Positions 52,505 through 59,979 of a stretch of 64,000 nucleotides of DNA are shown here, piece after piece. The translations under genes were made by a program, and so were the position numbers. The notes below the pieces were generated by a model that was not told where the DNA came from, did no database searches, and was given only the letters and a program-made list of their open reading frames with translations. Every line of letters begins with the position of its first letter. The first letter of the stretch is position 1. Source of the DNA: JBKBKC01 sp046294265 (GTDB lineage Bacteria; Pseudomonadota; Alphaproteobacteria; Rhodobacterales; Rhodobacteraceae); contig JBKBKC010000004.1 of the NCBI GenBank assembly GCA_046294265.1, positions 198,745 through 262,744 on the forward strand, given 5' to 3'.

Positions 52505-53383
52505 ATGTCGACGACAAGAAAGATGCTGCTGACGGGTGCTGCGCTGATCGCGCTGGCCGCACCGGCCTTCGCCGAGGAACTGCGCGGTCGCGTGATCGAG
52601 AGCTTCGGCACCCATGTGACGATCGAGGACCGCGGCACGCGCTGGCTGATCCGCCTGCCCGAGGGTGGTGTGCCGCCCGCAGAGGGCACCCGCATCCGGG
52701 TCGAGGGGCAGCTGGACGGACGCATCCTGACCGCGGCGCGGGTCTCGCCGGAGGCGGGCCCGCGCGAGGAGAACCGGGCAGAGCCACGGCGCAGCGATCG
52801 CGGTGCGGCGCGTTCAGTGCCGATGATAACCGATGCAGGCACGGCGCCGCGATTGCCCGGGATCGACGATCTGACATTGCGCAACCGTTCGCGGTCGGGC
52901 GATCTGCATTGGTCCGGCCGACTTGGTGACGGCGACGTGCGGGTCGTCGGCGAATGGGATGGGCGCGTGAAGCGGATCACGAGCGATGGCACGGCCCTGC
53001 CGCGTCCGGTCGTGGATCGTGTTCTGGCCCGTCGCCTCGCTGACTTGCCAGGCACCGACCGGCTGGCGTCGATCACCCATGCCGAAATCCGCCCGCGCGG
53101 TGAAATCGTGCTGCGCGGCCCGGATGCGAACGGCGCCCAGATCGAGATCCGCTATGACCGGGGCGGGCGTCTCGACCGGGTCGAGCGGCATCAGCCCCTG
53201 CCGGGCCTCGACCGTGCGCGCGTGACCGCCCTGCTGCAGGCGGCCGGATATGCCAATATCGGCTGGATGGAGCACCTGGCGCGTCATGTCGAGGTCGAGG
53301 CCACCAATGTCTACGGCGACCGGGTTGAGGTTCGGATCAACCGCGACGGCCAGATCGACCGGGAACGCCTGCTCGGCAGTTGA
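52505..53383 (+). CDS. Secreted protein with OB-like N-domain and PepSY-like C-terminal repeats
   Basis: 292 residues. Signal peptide MSTTRKMLLTGAALIALAAPAFAEE. Residues about 25-80 (LRGRVIESFGTHVTIEDRGTRWLIRLPEGGVPPAEGTRIRVEGQLDGRILTAARVSPE) look like a small OB barrel. The C-terminal 200 residues have two blocks, each with a YDRGGRLDRVERH- or INRDGQIDRERL-like beta-hairpin end, resembling PepSY. Divergent from the PepSY/two-component operon with an apparent shared operator. Probably part of the same envelope-stress response; role unknown. Confidence 0.72.
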   Translation: MSTTRKMLLTGAALIALAAPAFAEELRGRVIESFGTHVTIEDRGTRWLIRLPEGGVPPAEGTRIRVEGQLDGRILTAARVSPEAGPREENRAEPRRSDRGAARSVPMITDAGTAPRLPGIDDLTLRNRSRSGDLHWSGRLGDGDVRVVGEWDGRVKRITSDGTALPRPVVDRVLARRLADLPGTDRLASITHAEIRPRGEIVLRGPDANGAQIEIRYDRGGRLDRVERHQPLPGLDRARVTALLQAAGYANIGWMEHLARHVEVEATNVYGDRVEVRINRDGQIDRERLLGS

Positions 53384-53725
53384 GACCGGCCCGCACGGCC
53401 GCGCGGCGGCCGTGCATCTCTCATTGGGTCAAAGTTGACCGACTGGCCCGCATCACGGCGCCGAGCCTTCGGCATCCGGACCGCCGAGAGGTCTGCCTCG
53501 CCCTGCGACGAAGCAGGGAAAGATACCGCGACGCGGGGGCCGACGCGGGTTTGCACGGCCATCTGCCCCATGCCGGGATATGCGCCGGTGCCGAAAGGGG
53601 CGCCGGCGACGCTTGGTGGTGTCATGACCGTGACGGGATGGCGGTCGCTTGTCGATGCGCGGGGGGGTATCCTTGGGCGGAAAGGCCGCCCCTTGTGGGC
53701 GATGGGTGCATGGCACCTGCGCAGA
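53384..53725. other. Gene-free stretch between convergent genes
   Basis: 342 bases. A perfect 10-bp stem GCACGGCCGC/GCGGCCGTGC (53393-53415) follows the stop of the secreted-protein gene and may terminate it. The rest shows only short out-of-frame ORFs. Confidence 0.5.
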
Positions 53726-54310
53726 TCAGCGTGCCGTGTCGGCCTGAACCGTGTTGCCCGGAACCAAAGACGGCGCATTCCGCCGCAGGAACGTCTCGGC
53801 AACGGAAAACAGGTCGTCGCTTGGCGCACCGTCGCACAGCATCTGCACCAGCATGCGCGCCCGGCCAGCCTGCCCGCGACGCAACGCGCCGAGCAGGTCT
53901 ATCAGTCGCCGTTCCTCGGGCGTCAGCCAGACCCTGCAACAGCCGCATCCCTCGGCATTGAACTGAAAGGGCGATCTGCGCGCCGCCCGCAGCGTCTGGA
54001 CCAGCGCCACGACGTCATAGCACAGCGCCCCGGCTTTCTGCGGCCCGACCTGCGCGGTGGCAACGCGCAGCGCCATGAACCAGCCCTGGGTGCCCGGCGT
54101 GGCGAAGGTCTGGAGATACCAGCGCATCAGCGCCAGCGTCAGGCGCGCGAACCCGTCTAGGTTCAGGCGGTCGACATGCACCTCGCCCGGGCGGCCCGGG
54201 CGGGTCGGGGCGACAGGGTGGTGTTGGCCGTCCTGCGGCATGGCGGCGCCGTGGCTGCGGCGAAAGGTGTTGCGCGCCGGTTTTTCGGGGCCAAGATCAG
54301 CGCGGGACAT
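53726..54310 (-). CDS. Orphan protein A, related to the one at 55.7 kb
   Basis: 194 residues, no signal peptide or membrane segment. A Cys-rich centre FNAEGCGCCRVWLTPEERRLIDLLGALRRGQAGRARMLVQMLCDG stands out. The block LTPEERRLIDLLGALRRG aligns with FDERWLLSLIDAVTRED of the 55.7-kb protein, and the stretch before it (ALVQTLRAARRSPF) with ALLRVLGQGFGRSP, so the two are probably related. Several starts are possible (54310, 54316, 54325); 54310 is used. I do not recognise a defined family. Confidence 0.65.
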   Translation of the reverse strand: MSRADLGPEKPARNTFRRSHGAAMPQDGQHHPVAPTRPGRPGEVHVDRLNLDGFARLTLALMRWYLQTFATPGTQGWFMALRVATAQVGPQKAGALCYDVVALVQTLRAARRSPFQFNAEGCGCCRVWLTPEERRLIDLLGALRRGQAGRARMLVQMLCDGAPSDDLFSVAETFLRRNAPSLVPGNTVQADTAR

Positions 54311-54509
54311 CGGCATCCCCGGCACGAGGTGCAGCGCGGACAGGCCGCGCCGGGCAGCACATTCCGAATTGGTCGTGCATCGCCGCGTCGCACAGACATC
54401 TGTCCAAGACCATTTCCATCAGCAGCGGTTCGGGACAGCAGCCGGTGTCGGCGGCCGTCATGGCGCATGACAGAAAATCCATTCGTGACACATGTATCTG
54501 ATATGTCAT
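54297..54509 (-). CDS. Small Cys-rich protein
   Basis: 70 residues: TYQIHVSRMDFLSCAMTAADTGCCPEPLLMEMVLDRCLCDAAMHDQFGMCC in part. Seven Cys and several Met suggest metal binding. CGGAG lies about 6 bases before the ATG at 54509, which supports the call. Its end overlaps the next gene by 14 bases. Not recognised as a known family. Confidence 0.55.
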   Translation of the reverse strand: MTYQIHVSRMDFLSCAMTAADTGCCPEPLLMEMVLDRCLCDAAMHDQFGMCCPARPVRAAPRAGDADVPR

Positions 54510-54598
54510 GCCAACTCCGGCTTCGGATTGATTATGGCGCCGGGTTGTCTGCAAACATTCGATGCCGCAGCTTGACTGGGTTGATTATTCCTGACAGA

Positions 54599-54616
54599 TT
54601 TACTTTGCGATGTAAA
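54599..54616. promoter_or_regulatory. TTTAC...GTAAA inverted repeat in divergent promoter
   Basis: TTTACTTTGCGATGTAAA. Five-base arms with eight bases between them, placed between the small Cys-rich gene and the secreted-protein gene at 54.7 kb. Possible operator. Confidence 0.45.
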
Positions 54617-54692
54617 GTCGGTTGACCGCACATCGCGCCGCCATAGCCAGCCCCGCGCAAGCTAGCCCTGAAACACCCCAAGGAGCTTTCCG

Positions 54693-55661
54693 ATGCGCAT
54701 CCGCCTTGCCCTGGCCGCCGCCCTTTCCCTGGCCCTGTCCATTCCGGCCGTATCGGCCCAGACATTGGAAAGCTGGCAGCTTTCACATGGCGGGTTTGTC
54801 ACCGCCTCTGATGTGCGGGCGCACAACGGCTTGCCGCAGGATCGCGCGGACATGCTGGCGGCGCTGGCGGGTGAGGCGCCAGCCTGGGCCGAGGCGCTGA
54901 CGATCTACACCTGGGGGCGGAATTTCCCCTGGCGCGACATGACCCATTCGCTGGGACGCTTCGCCGACAACTACAATGGCGCGATGCCGCGGGTGCTGCC
55001 GAAATCGGTCGCGCATTGGGGCGATCCGGCCTTTGCGGTCGGCCCGGTCTTTTCTGCCCTGGCGGGGACGGGCGCGTTTTATCAGGTGCCACCCAAGGCC
55101 AGCATCGCCTTTGTCGAAGGGGCAACACTGGCGACCGTCCTGAACTGGACCCGGTTCGAACTGACGATGTCGGAGGCAAAGGCGCGCGCCGCCACGCCGA
55201 ACTGGGCCCTGACGAACGGAAGCCCCAAGAACTGGAACGAGATCTTCGCGTTTCACTTCGGCCCTGAGGGGCGGCATTCCGTCCATGCGGCGCTGGAGGG
55301 GATCGAAGGCGGGCCAGAGGTCAATGCCGCACTCTACGCCGCCCTTGCCGCGGGCCAGCCGCATCTGCTGGCCGAACGCTGGGCCGAGGCCGAGGCGGCC
55401 GAGGTGGCGCGCAACCTGCATCGGGCGGCGCTTCTGGTCTTTCACGACGCCCTCGCACAGGCCGGTGCCGCAACCGAGGATGCGGCTCGCGAAGCGGCAT
55501 CCTTCCGCGCGCGCGGTCTGTGGCTCGCGGCGGCCGAGGCGGTGCTGAACCTTGCCCCCGATGAGGTCGCGGGGATCGAGGCAGCGCTGGCCGGCACGGG
55601 TGACGCGGCGCTTCTGCCCTTTGCCGCCGAGGCTGTTCAGGCGGCTTTGGGCAAGCTGTGA
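54693..55661 (+). CDS. Secreted protein of unknown function (iron region)
   Basis: 322 residues. Signal peptide MRIRLALAAALSLALSIPAVSAQ. Mature part is helical: SWQLSHGGFVTASDVRAHNGLPQDRADMLAALAGEAPAWAEALTIYTWGRNFPWRDMTHSLGRFADNYNGAMPRVL and later NWNEIFAFHFGPEGRHSVHAALEGIEGGPEVNAALYAALAAGQPHLLAERWAEAEAAEVARN. No motif that I can name. AAGGAG precedes the ATG. Followed within 52 bases by orphan protein B, and next to the Irr-controlled dps, so a role in iron handling is an inference only. Confidence 0.75.
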   Translation: MRIRLALAAALSLALSIPAVSAQTLESWQLSHGGFVTASDVRAHNGLPQDRADMLAALAGEAPAWAEALTIYTWGRNFPWRDMTHSLGRFADNYNGAMPRVLPKSVAHWGDPAFAVGPVFSALAGTGAFYQVPPKASIAFVEGATLATVLNWTRFELTMSEAKARAATPNWALTNGSPKNWNEIFAFHFGPEGRHSVHAALEGIEGGPEVNAALYAALAAGQPHLLAERWAEAEAAEVARNLHRAALLVFHDALAQAGAATEDAAREAASFRARGLWLAAAEAVLNLAPDEVAGIEAALAGTGDAALLPFAAEAVQAALGKL

Positions 55662-55713
55662 CCCGAAACGGGCGGGGCAACGGACGCCGGCGCATGACAG
55701 AGGATCACCACGG

Positions 55714-56151
55714 ATGAACACGTCCCTTGCTACGTGCGATGTGCAACCGCCCGGCCGATTCGGGCAACCGGGGGCGTATCAGTTGCTGGCCCGGCTCCGG
55801 TTTCTAGGCCGCACCTGCCGGGCGCGCGCACGGATCGATGCCTTTGGCGCCTGCGCGATGCTGTCATCCGATCCGGCAGCATCGGCCCAGGCCTATGCCG
55901 ATGCGCTGCTGCGCGTGCTGGGGCAGGGGTTCGGGCGCAGCCCCGCTCTTTATGCGCCGGGCAATGCCGAGCTTTCGTTCGACGAGCGCTGGCTGCTGTC
56001 TCTGATCGACGCCGTCACGCGCGAGGACGCCGACAGTCTGCGGTTCCTGACCGTCAGCAAGATCCCGCGGCACCTGCGCAGGCAGGTGATTTGGCTTGCT
56101 GTGCGGCTGGTCAACAGGCTGGCGGAACCTGACGATAAGAATCAGACTTAG
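55714..56151 (+). CDS. Orphan protein B, related to the one at 53.7 kb
   Basis: 145 residues, no signal peptide. The C-terminal half ALYAPGNAELSFDERWLLSLIDAVTREDADSLRFLTVSKIPRHLRRQVIWLAVRLVNRLAE aligns loosely with orphan A. Its stop TAG is within the iron box at 56148-56162. Probably co-transcribed with the secreted protein upstream. Function unknown. Confidence 0.7.
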   Translation: MNTSLATCDVQPPGRFGQPGAYQLLARLRFLGRTCRARARIDAFGACAMLSSDPAASAQAYADALLRVLGQGFGRSPALYAPGNAELSFDERWLLSLIDAVTREDADSLRFLTVSKIPRHLRRQVIWLAVRLVNRLAEPDDKNQT

Positions 56152-56162
56152 AACGGTTCTAA
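56148..56162. promoter_or_regulatory. Irr-type iron control element (ICE box)
   Basis: TTAGAACGGTTCTAA: a perfect 7-1-7 inverted repeat matching the alphaproteobacterial Irr site (TTAGAAnnnTTCTAA). It ends 7 bases before the dps -35 box, and so should place dps under Irr. Confidence 0.85.
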
Positions 56163-56169
56163 TTTATTG

Positions 56170-56198
56170 TTGACCGGCTGGCATGTGTGCGGTATTCC
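56170..56198 (+). promoter_or_regulatory. Putative promoter of dps
   Basis: TTGACC (56170-56175), 17-base spacer, TATTCC (56193-56198). Confidence 0.55.
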
Positions 56199-56276
56199 AC
56201 AGTCCAAGCAAGCCAGCCGACGTGCAAGCCAGCGCAAATCCCGAAAATTGAATGCAAGAAAAACAGGAGCTTTGGC

Positions 56277-56747
56277 ATGTCTCAAACATTTGAGAGCATC
56301 TCGCCGACCGCGCAGCAGGACATCTGCGACGCGCTGAACCAGTCGGTCGCCGAAACCGCCGTGACGACGATGCTGGCGCAGAACTTTCACTGGAATGTGA
56401 CTGGCCCGCATTTCGGACCGCTGCATGAGCTGTTCGAGAAAATCTACACCGATCATTTCAAGGGCCAGGACGATCTGGCCGAGCGGGTGAAAGCCCTGGG
56501 CGGCCACGCCGAGGGGCAGTTGTCGGGGATGCTGCAACGGTCCAAGGTCGCCGAAGTCGCGGGCGTGCCCGCCGCCGATCAGATGATCCGCACCATGCTG
56601 GATGCGCAGCGCACCCTGGCCGCGACCCTGGCCGGCACGGCCGCCGTGGCCGAAAAGCATGGCGATCTCTTGACGCAAGACCTTGCCATCGCGCGGGCGC
56701 AGGTGCACGAAAAATTCGCGTGGTTCCTGCGCGCGCATCTGGAATAA
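56277..56747 (+). CDS. dps: Dps-family ferritin-like DNA-protecting protein
   Basis: 156 residues. Ferroxidase ligands of Dps are seen as MLAQNFHWNVTGPHFGPLHELFEKIYTDHFKGQDDLAERVKALGG (His, Asp, Glu). A 12-mer that stores iron and protects DNA from peroxide. ACAGGAGC precedes the ATG. Under the Irr box upstream. Confidence 0.94.
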   Translation: MSQTFESISPTAQQDICDALNQSVAETAVTTMLAQNFHWNVTGPHFGPLHELFEKIYTDHFKGQDDLAERVKALGGHAEGQLSGMLQRSKVAEVAGVPAADQMIRTMLDAQRTLAATLAGTAAVAEKHGDLLTQDLAIARAQVHEKFAWFLRAHLE

Positions 56748-56760
56748 GCGGTGGCCGCCG

Positions 56761-57045
56761 TCATTCGGCGGCGGTATCGACCTCTTGTTCCGCCTTTCCC
56801 ACGGGGGGCGCCCAGGCGGCGCCCTTCCGTCCGCACAGCTTCTGATAGGCGGGCAGCCAGTGGGAAAAGCCGCCCAGACGCTGCTGCTGATGCCAGACCA
56901 TCTCGACGAACTCCGCGCGATGGGCGGGCTTTTCCAGCGATTTGAACATCTTCTTTTGCACCTCGGTCATCGAGCAGGCGATGCAATGGCCTGCGCGCTT
57001 GTATTTGCAGACGTCGATACACGGCGATGGGGTCTTGGATGACAT
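56761..57045 (-). CDS. DUF1289-family protein
   Basis: 94 residues. The N-terminal pattern PCIDVCKYKRAGHCIACSMTEVQ, with four Cys, is that of DUF1289. The C-terminal extension FSHWLPAYQKLCGRKGAAW is longer than in most members. Likely a small Fe-S or zinc protein. Directly downstream of hemP on the same strand. Confidence 0.85.
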   Translation of the reverse strand: MSSKTPSPCIDVCKYKRAGHCIACSMTEVQKKMFKSLEKPAHRAEFVEMVWHQQQRLGGFSHWLPAYQKLCGRKGAAWAPPVGKAEQEVDTAAE

Positions 57046-57072
57046 GGCGTCCCTGGCGTCCTGTTGCTGGGG

Positions 57073-57267
57073 TTATTTCGTGAGGATCAGCTTGCCCTGC
57101 CGGGTGATCCTTAAGACGTAAAGCACACCGTCAAGCGACAGATGCGCCGTTGTGCCCTGGCCGGTCAGGGCCCGGGCGTCGTGGCACGGCACCTGTGGCG
57201 CGGGTTCGGCCAAGGCAAGCGGGCGCAGTTTCGGGTGGGTTTGCGCGTGATTTGTCTCGCCGGCCAT
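57073..57267 (-). CDS. hemP: Hemin uptake protein HemP/HmuP
   Basis: 64 residues; the C-terminal LSLDGVLYVLRITRQGKLILTK is the HemP signature. HmuP-type proteins activate haem-uptake genes. The ATG at 57267 is chosen over upstream options because the promoter at 57328-57356 fits it. Confidence 0.88.
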   Translation of the reverse strand: MAGETNHAQTHPKLRPLALAEPAPQVPCHDARALTGQGTTAHLSLDGVLYVLRITRQGKLILTK

Positions 57268-57327
57268 CGTCTGCACCTGTTTGTTCCATGGGGTGCCTTG
57301 GCTGTGTGATTTGGCGCGGCAGGGCGA

Positions 57328-57364
57328 AGTATTCCGTCTTGTCATACGGATGTCAATCCTGAGT
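57328..57364 (-). promoter_or_regulatory. hemP promoter with ACTCAGGATT motif
   Basis: On the minus strand TTGACA (57351-57356), 17-base spacer, AATACT (57328-57333). The motif ACTCAGGATTGACA (57351-57364) overlaps the -35. The same ACTCAGGATT core recurs before the imelysin operon. Confidence 0.65.
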
Positions 57365-57390
57365 TTTTCAGTCGGCTATGCGGCGCGGCG

Positions 57391-58557
57391 TCACTCCAGC
57401 AACAGCGGCTCATAGGGAGCGTCGGTCAGCGCCCGCAGAAACGCCACCAGTGCGTCGATGCGGCGGTCGTCCAGCGCCGGGCCATGCGTCAGCTCCTTGC
57501 GCGCCAGGGTGTCCACGACGGGTGGCGGACCAAAGGGCACCCCGGTTTCGGGGTTGATCTGCCGTTCGGGGGCCCGGCTGTTGTAGCTGTTGTAGAACAA
57601 GATCACCGACCGCAGGTCGTCGAACACGCCGTTGTGCATATAGGGGCCGGTGACGGCCACATTGCGCAAGGTCGGCGTGCGAAACGCGCCGCGCGCCGCC
57701 GGATCCGCCACCACGCCCCCCAGGCCCGGATCCACCGCGCCTGCAGCGATCCCGTTGCGGGCCCGCAGGCCCGTGTTCTCCGGCGTGCCGATGTTGTGAT
57801 AACGGTGGTCGGTGAAGGTTTCCCTGGCCGCCGTGGCCCCGGCGCCCCGGTGGCACAGGCTGCAATTGGTGAATTGCTGCGAGAAGAACAGCACGCGGCC
57901 CAGGTCTTCCTCGGGCGTCAGCGCGATCTCGCCCCGCAGCCAGCGATCATAGCGCGAGGTGAAGGGGGCAAAGGTCGCGCTGCGTTCGAAGGCGGCAATG
58001 GCCTCGGCCATGGCCACGAAAGCCGTGTCAGGATCGTCCAGCACCTCGGGGCCGAACAGGGCCGGAAAGGCGGACCGATAGCCGGGGTCTTCCAGGATGC
58101 GCGCCAAGACCGAAGCGCGGTTGGGCATGCCCATCTCTGCGGGGTTCAGCGGGGGGCCCATGGCCTGATCCTCGAGCCGCGCGGCGCGACCGTCGTGAAA
58201 CAGCCCGCCCGCCCAATCGCCCGCCGCGGTCTTCTGCAAAGGCGGCACATAGGCGGCATACATCGCCGTGGGGGCATTCCGGTCGCCCAGCGACACGCCA
58301 TCGTCGCCCCGCGATGCCGCCCCTCGCGGATCGGAAAACGCGCGCGCCGGGTCGTGGCAGCTGGCGCAGGACTGGGTGCGGTTCCACGACAGGCTGGTGT
58401 CGAAGAACAGCTGCTTGCCAAGATCGGCGATCGACATCGGCCCCGCATCGCCCCGCGGCCACGCCGCAGGCGCGGCGATCACCCCGGCCAGAACGAGACT
58501 GCCGACCAAGGTGCAGAGCAACAGGGAACGGCGGTTGCAGCGCGGCAGCAGGATCAT
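57391..58557 (-). CDS. Di-haem cytochrome c peroxidase (MauG/CcpA type)
   Basis: 388 residues from the ATG at 58557. Signal/anchor segment SLLLCTLVGSLVLAGVIAAPAAW. Two c-type haem sites: CASCHDPARAFSD and CSLCHRGAG. Other conserved parts: MGPPLNPAEMGM, GAFRTPTLRNVAVTGPYMHNGVF, DALVAFLRALTD. Periplasmic H2O2 reduction or protein oxidation. ATGs at 58596 and 58620 are possible but the TAATAT -10 at 58624-58629 makes 58620 unlikely. GGAAAG precedes 58557. Divergent from the imelysin operon. Confidence 0.9.
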   Translation of the reverse strand: MILLPRCNRRSLLLCTLVGSLVLAGVIAAPAAWPRGDAGPMSIADLGKQLFFDTSLSWNRTQSCASCHDPARAFSDPRGAASRGDDGVSLGDRNAPTAMYAAYVPPLQKTAAGDWAGGLFHDGRAARLEDQAMGPPLNPAEMGMPNRASVLARILEDPGYRSAFPALFGPEVLDDPDTAFVAMAEAIAAFERSATFAPFTSRYDRWLRGEIALTPEEDLGRVLFFSQQFTNCSLCHRGAGATAARETFTDHRYHNIGTPENTGLRARNGIAAGAVDPGLGGVVADPAARGAFRTPTLRNVAVTGPYMHNGVFDDLRSVILFYNSYNSRAPERQINPETGVPFGPPPVVDTLARKELTHGPALDDRRIDALVAFLRALTDAPYEPLLLE

Positions 58558-58623
58558 GGGCTTTCCGGTCGCAGGGTCAGTCGCAAGGTCGGCCATGGCG
58601 TCACTTGACTCGATTACCATACA

Positions 58624-58652
58624 ATATTACTCAGGATTTATTGCACAGCCAA
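58624..58652 (-). promoter_or_regulatory. Putative promoter of the di-haem peroxidase
   Basis: Minus strand TTGGCT, 17-base spacer, TAATAT (58624-58629). The spacer contains the complement of the ACTCAGGATT motif. Confidence 0.5.
58629..58642 (+). promoter_or_regulatory. ACTCAGGATT motif before the imelysin operon
   Basis: ACTCAGGATTTATT. Shares ten consecutive bases and orientation with the hemP copy and lies 75-88 bases before the first gene (84-97 for hemP). Likely site for an iron-responsive regulator. Confidence 0.6.
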
Positions 58653-58716
58653 GGTCCCCGGCGCAAGTGCCGCAGGCCCAGCCACGCGCCAATCGCCCGC
58701 TCCCGGAGGTTACCGC

Positions 58717-59979
58717 ATGGCCCGTTTTCCGATGCTCACCGCAACCGCGCTTTCCCTTGTCCTGGCAGCACCACTCGCCGCACAGGATCGCAGCGCCGTT
58801 CTGACCACCTATGCCGACATCGCCCTTGCGGGCTATGAGGACAGCCTGACCACCGCCCGGGCGCTGGATGCGGCCGTGGCGGCCCTTGTGGCGGCGCCGT
58901 CGCCCGAAACGCTGGCCGCCGCGCGCGATGCCTGGCGCGCGGCGCGCATTCCCTATCAGCAGACCGAGGTGTTCCGCTTTGGCAATCCCATCGTGGACGA
59001 CTGGGAAGGCCGGGTGAACGCCTGGCCGCTGGACGAGGGGCTGATCGACTATACCGCCGGGGATTACCTTGGCGCAAATGACGAGAACCCGTTTGCGGCG
59101 CTGAACATCATCGCGACGCCCGTGCTGGCGATTGCCGGGCAGACGGTGGACGCGACGACGATCACCCCGGCGCTGCTGGCGGATCTGCACGAACTGGACG
59201 GGATCGAGGCCAATGTGACCACCGGCTATCATGCCATCGAGTTTCTGCTCTGGGGGCAGGATCTGAACGGAACCGGCCCGGGCGCGGGCGACCGGCCCCC
59301 TACCGATTTCGTGCAAGGGCCCGGATGCACCGGCGGCAATTGCGACCGCCGCGTGGCCTATCTGACGGCCGCAACCACGCTCTTGCAGTCCGACCTGCAG
59401 GAGATGGTCACGGCCTGGGCCGCAGACGGTGCCGCCCGCGCCGCCGTGATGGCCGATGAAAGCGCCGGCCTGACCGCAATGCTGACCGGCATGGGCAGCC
59501 TGTCCTATGGTGAACTTGCGGGCGAGCGGATGCGGCTGGGGCTGCTCCTGAACGATCCCGAGGAAGAGCACGACTGCTTTTCCGACAACACGCACATGAG
59601 CCATTTCCTGAACGCGCAGGGCATCCGCAACGTCTGGACCGGGCGCTACGCCCGCGTCGATGGATCGGTGATCGAGGGGCCGTCGCTGGCCGTGCTGGTG
59701 GCGGGGGCGGATGCGGGCCTGGCCGCCGACCTGACCGCCCGGATCGACGCCACGATGGACGCGATGACGGCGCTTGTTGCCGCGGCCGAGGGCGGCATGC
59801 CCTTTGACATGATGCTGGCGCCGGGCAACGAGGCCGGGGCCACGCTGATCATGGCGGGGGTCAACGCGCTGATCGACCAGACGCGCGGGATCGAGCGGGC
59901 CGCGGCGGCCCTGGGCCTGGGGCAGATTGCGCTGGAAGGCTCGGACAGTCTGGATGATCCGGCCGCTGTCCTGCAATGA
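58717..59979 (+). CDS. Imelysin-family iron-regulated protein (IrpA/M75)
   Basis: 420 residues. Signal peptide MARFPMLTATALSLVLAAPLAAQD. The GxHxxE motif is present as TTGYHAIEFLLWGQDLNGTG. Conserved VFRFGNPIVDDWEGRVNAWPLDEGLIDY, HDCFSDNTHMSHFLNAQGI and CTGGNCDRR. Imelysins bind iron in the periplasm or on the surface and are induced at low iron. First gene of a four-gene operon; overlaps the next by four bases (ATGA). Confidence 0.93.
   Translation: MARFPMLTATALSLVLAAPLAAQDRSAVLTTYADIALAGYEDSLTTARALDAAVAALVAAPSPETLAAARDAWRAARIPYQQTEVFRFGNPIVDDWEGRVNAWPLDEGLIDYTAGDYLGANDENPFAALNIIATPVLAIAGQTVDATTITPALLADLHELDGIEANVTTGYHAIEFLLWGQDLNGTGPGAGDRPPTDFVQGPGCTGGNCDRRVAYLTAATTLLQSDLQEMVTAWAADGAARAAVMADESAGLTAMLTGMGSLSYGELAGERMRLGLLLNDPEEEHDCFSDNTHMSHFLNAQGIRNVWTGRYARVDGSVIEGPSLAVLVAGADAGLAADLTARIDATMDAMTALVAAAEGGMPFDMMLAPGNEAGATLIMAGVNALIDQTRGIERAAAALGLGQIALEGSDSLDDPAAVLQ

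Noticed and set aside
53453..53716. 87-residue minus-strand frame in the 53.4-53.7 kb gap
   Set aside because: Pro/Arg/His-rich with no ribosome site or similarity; likely chance.
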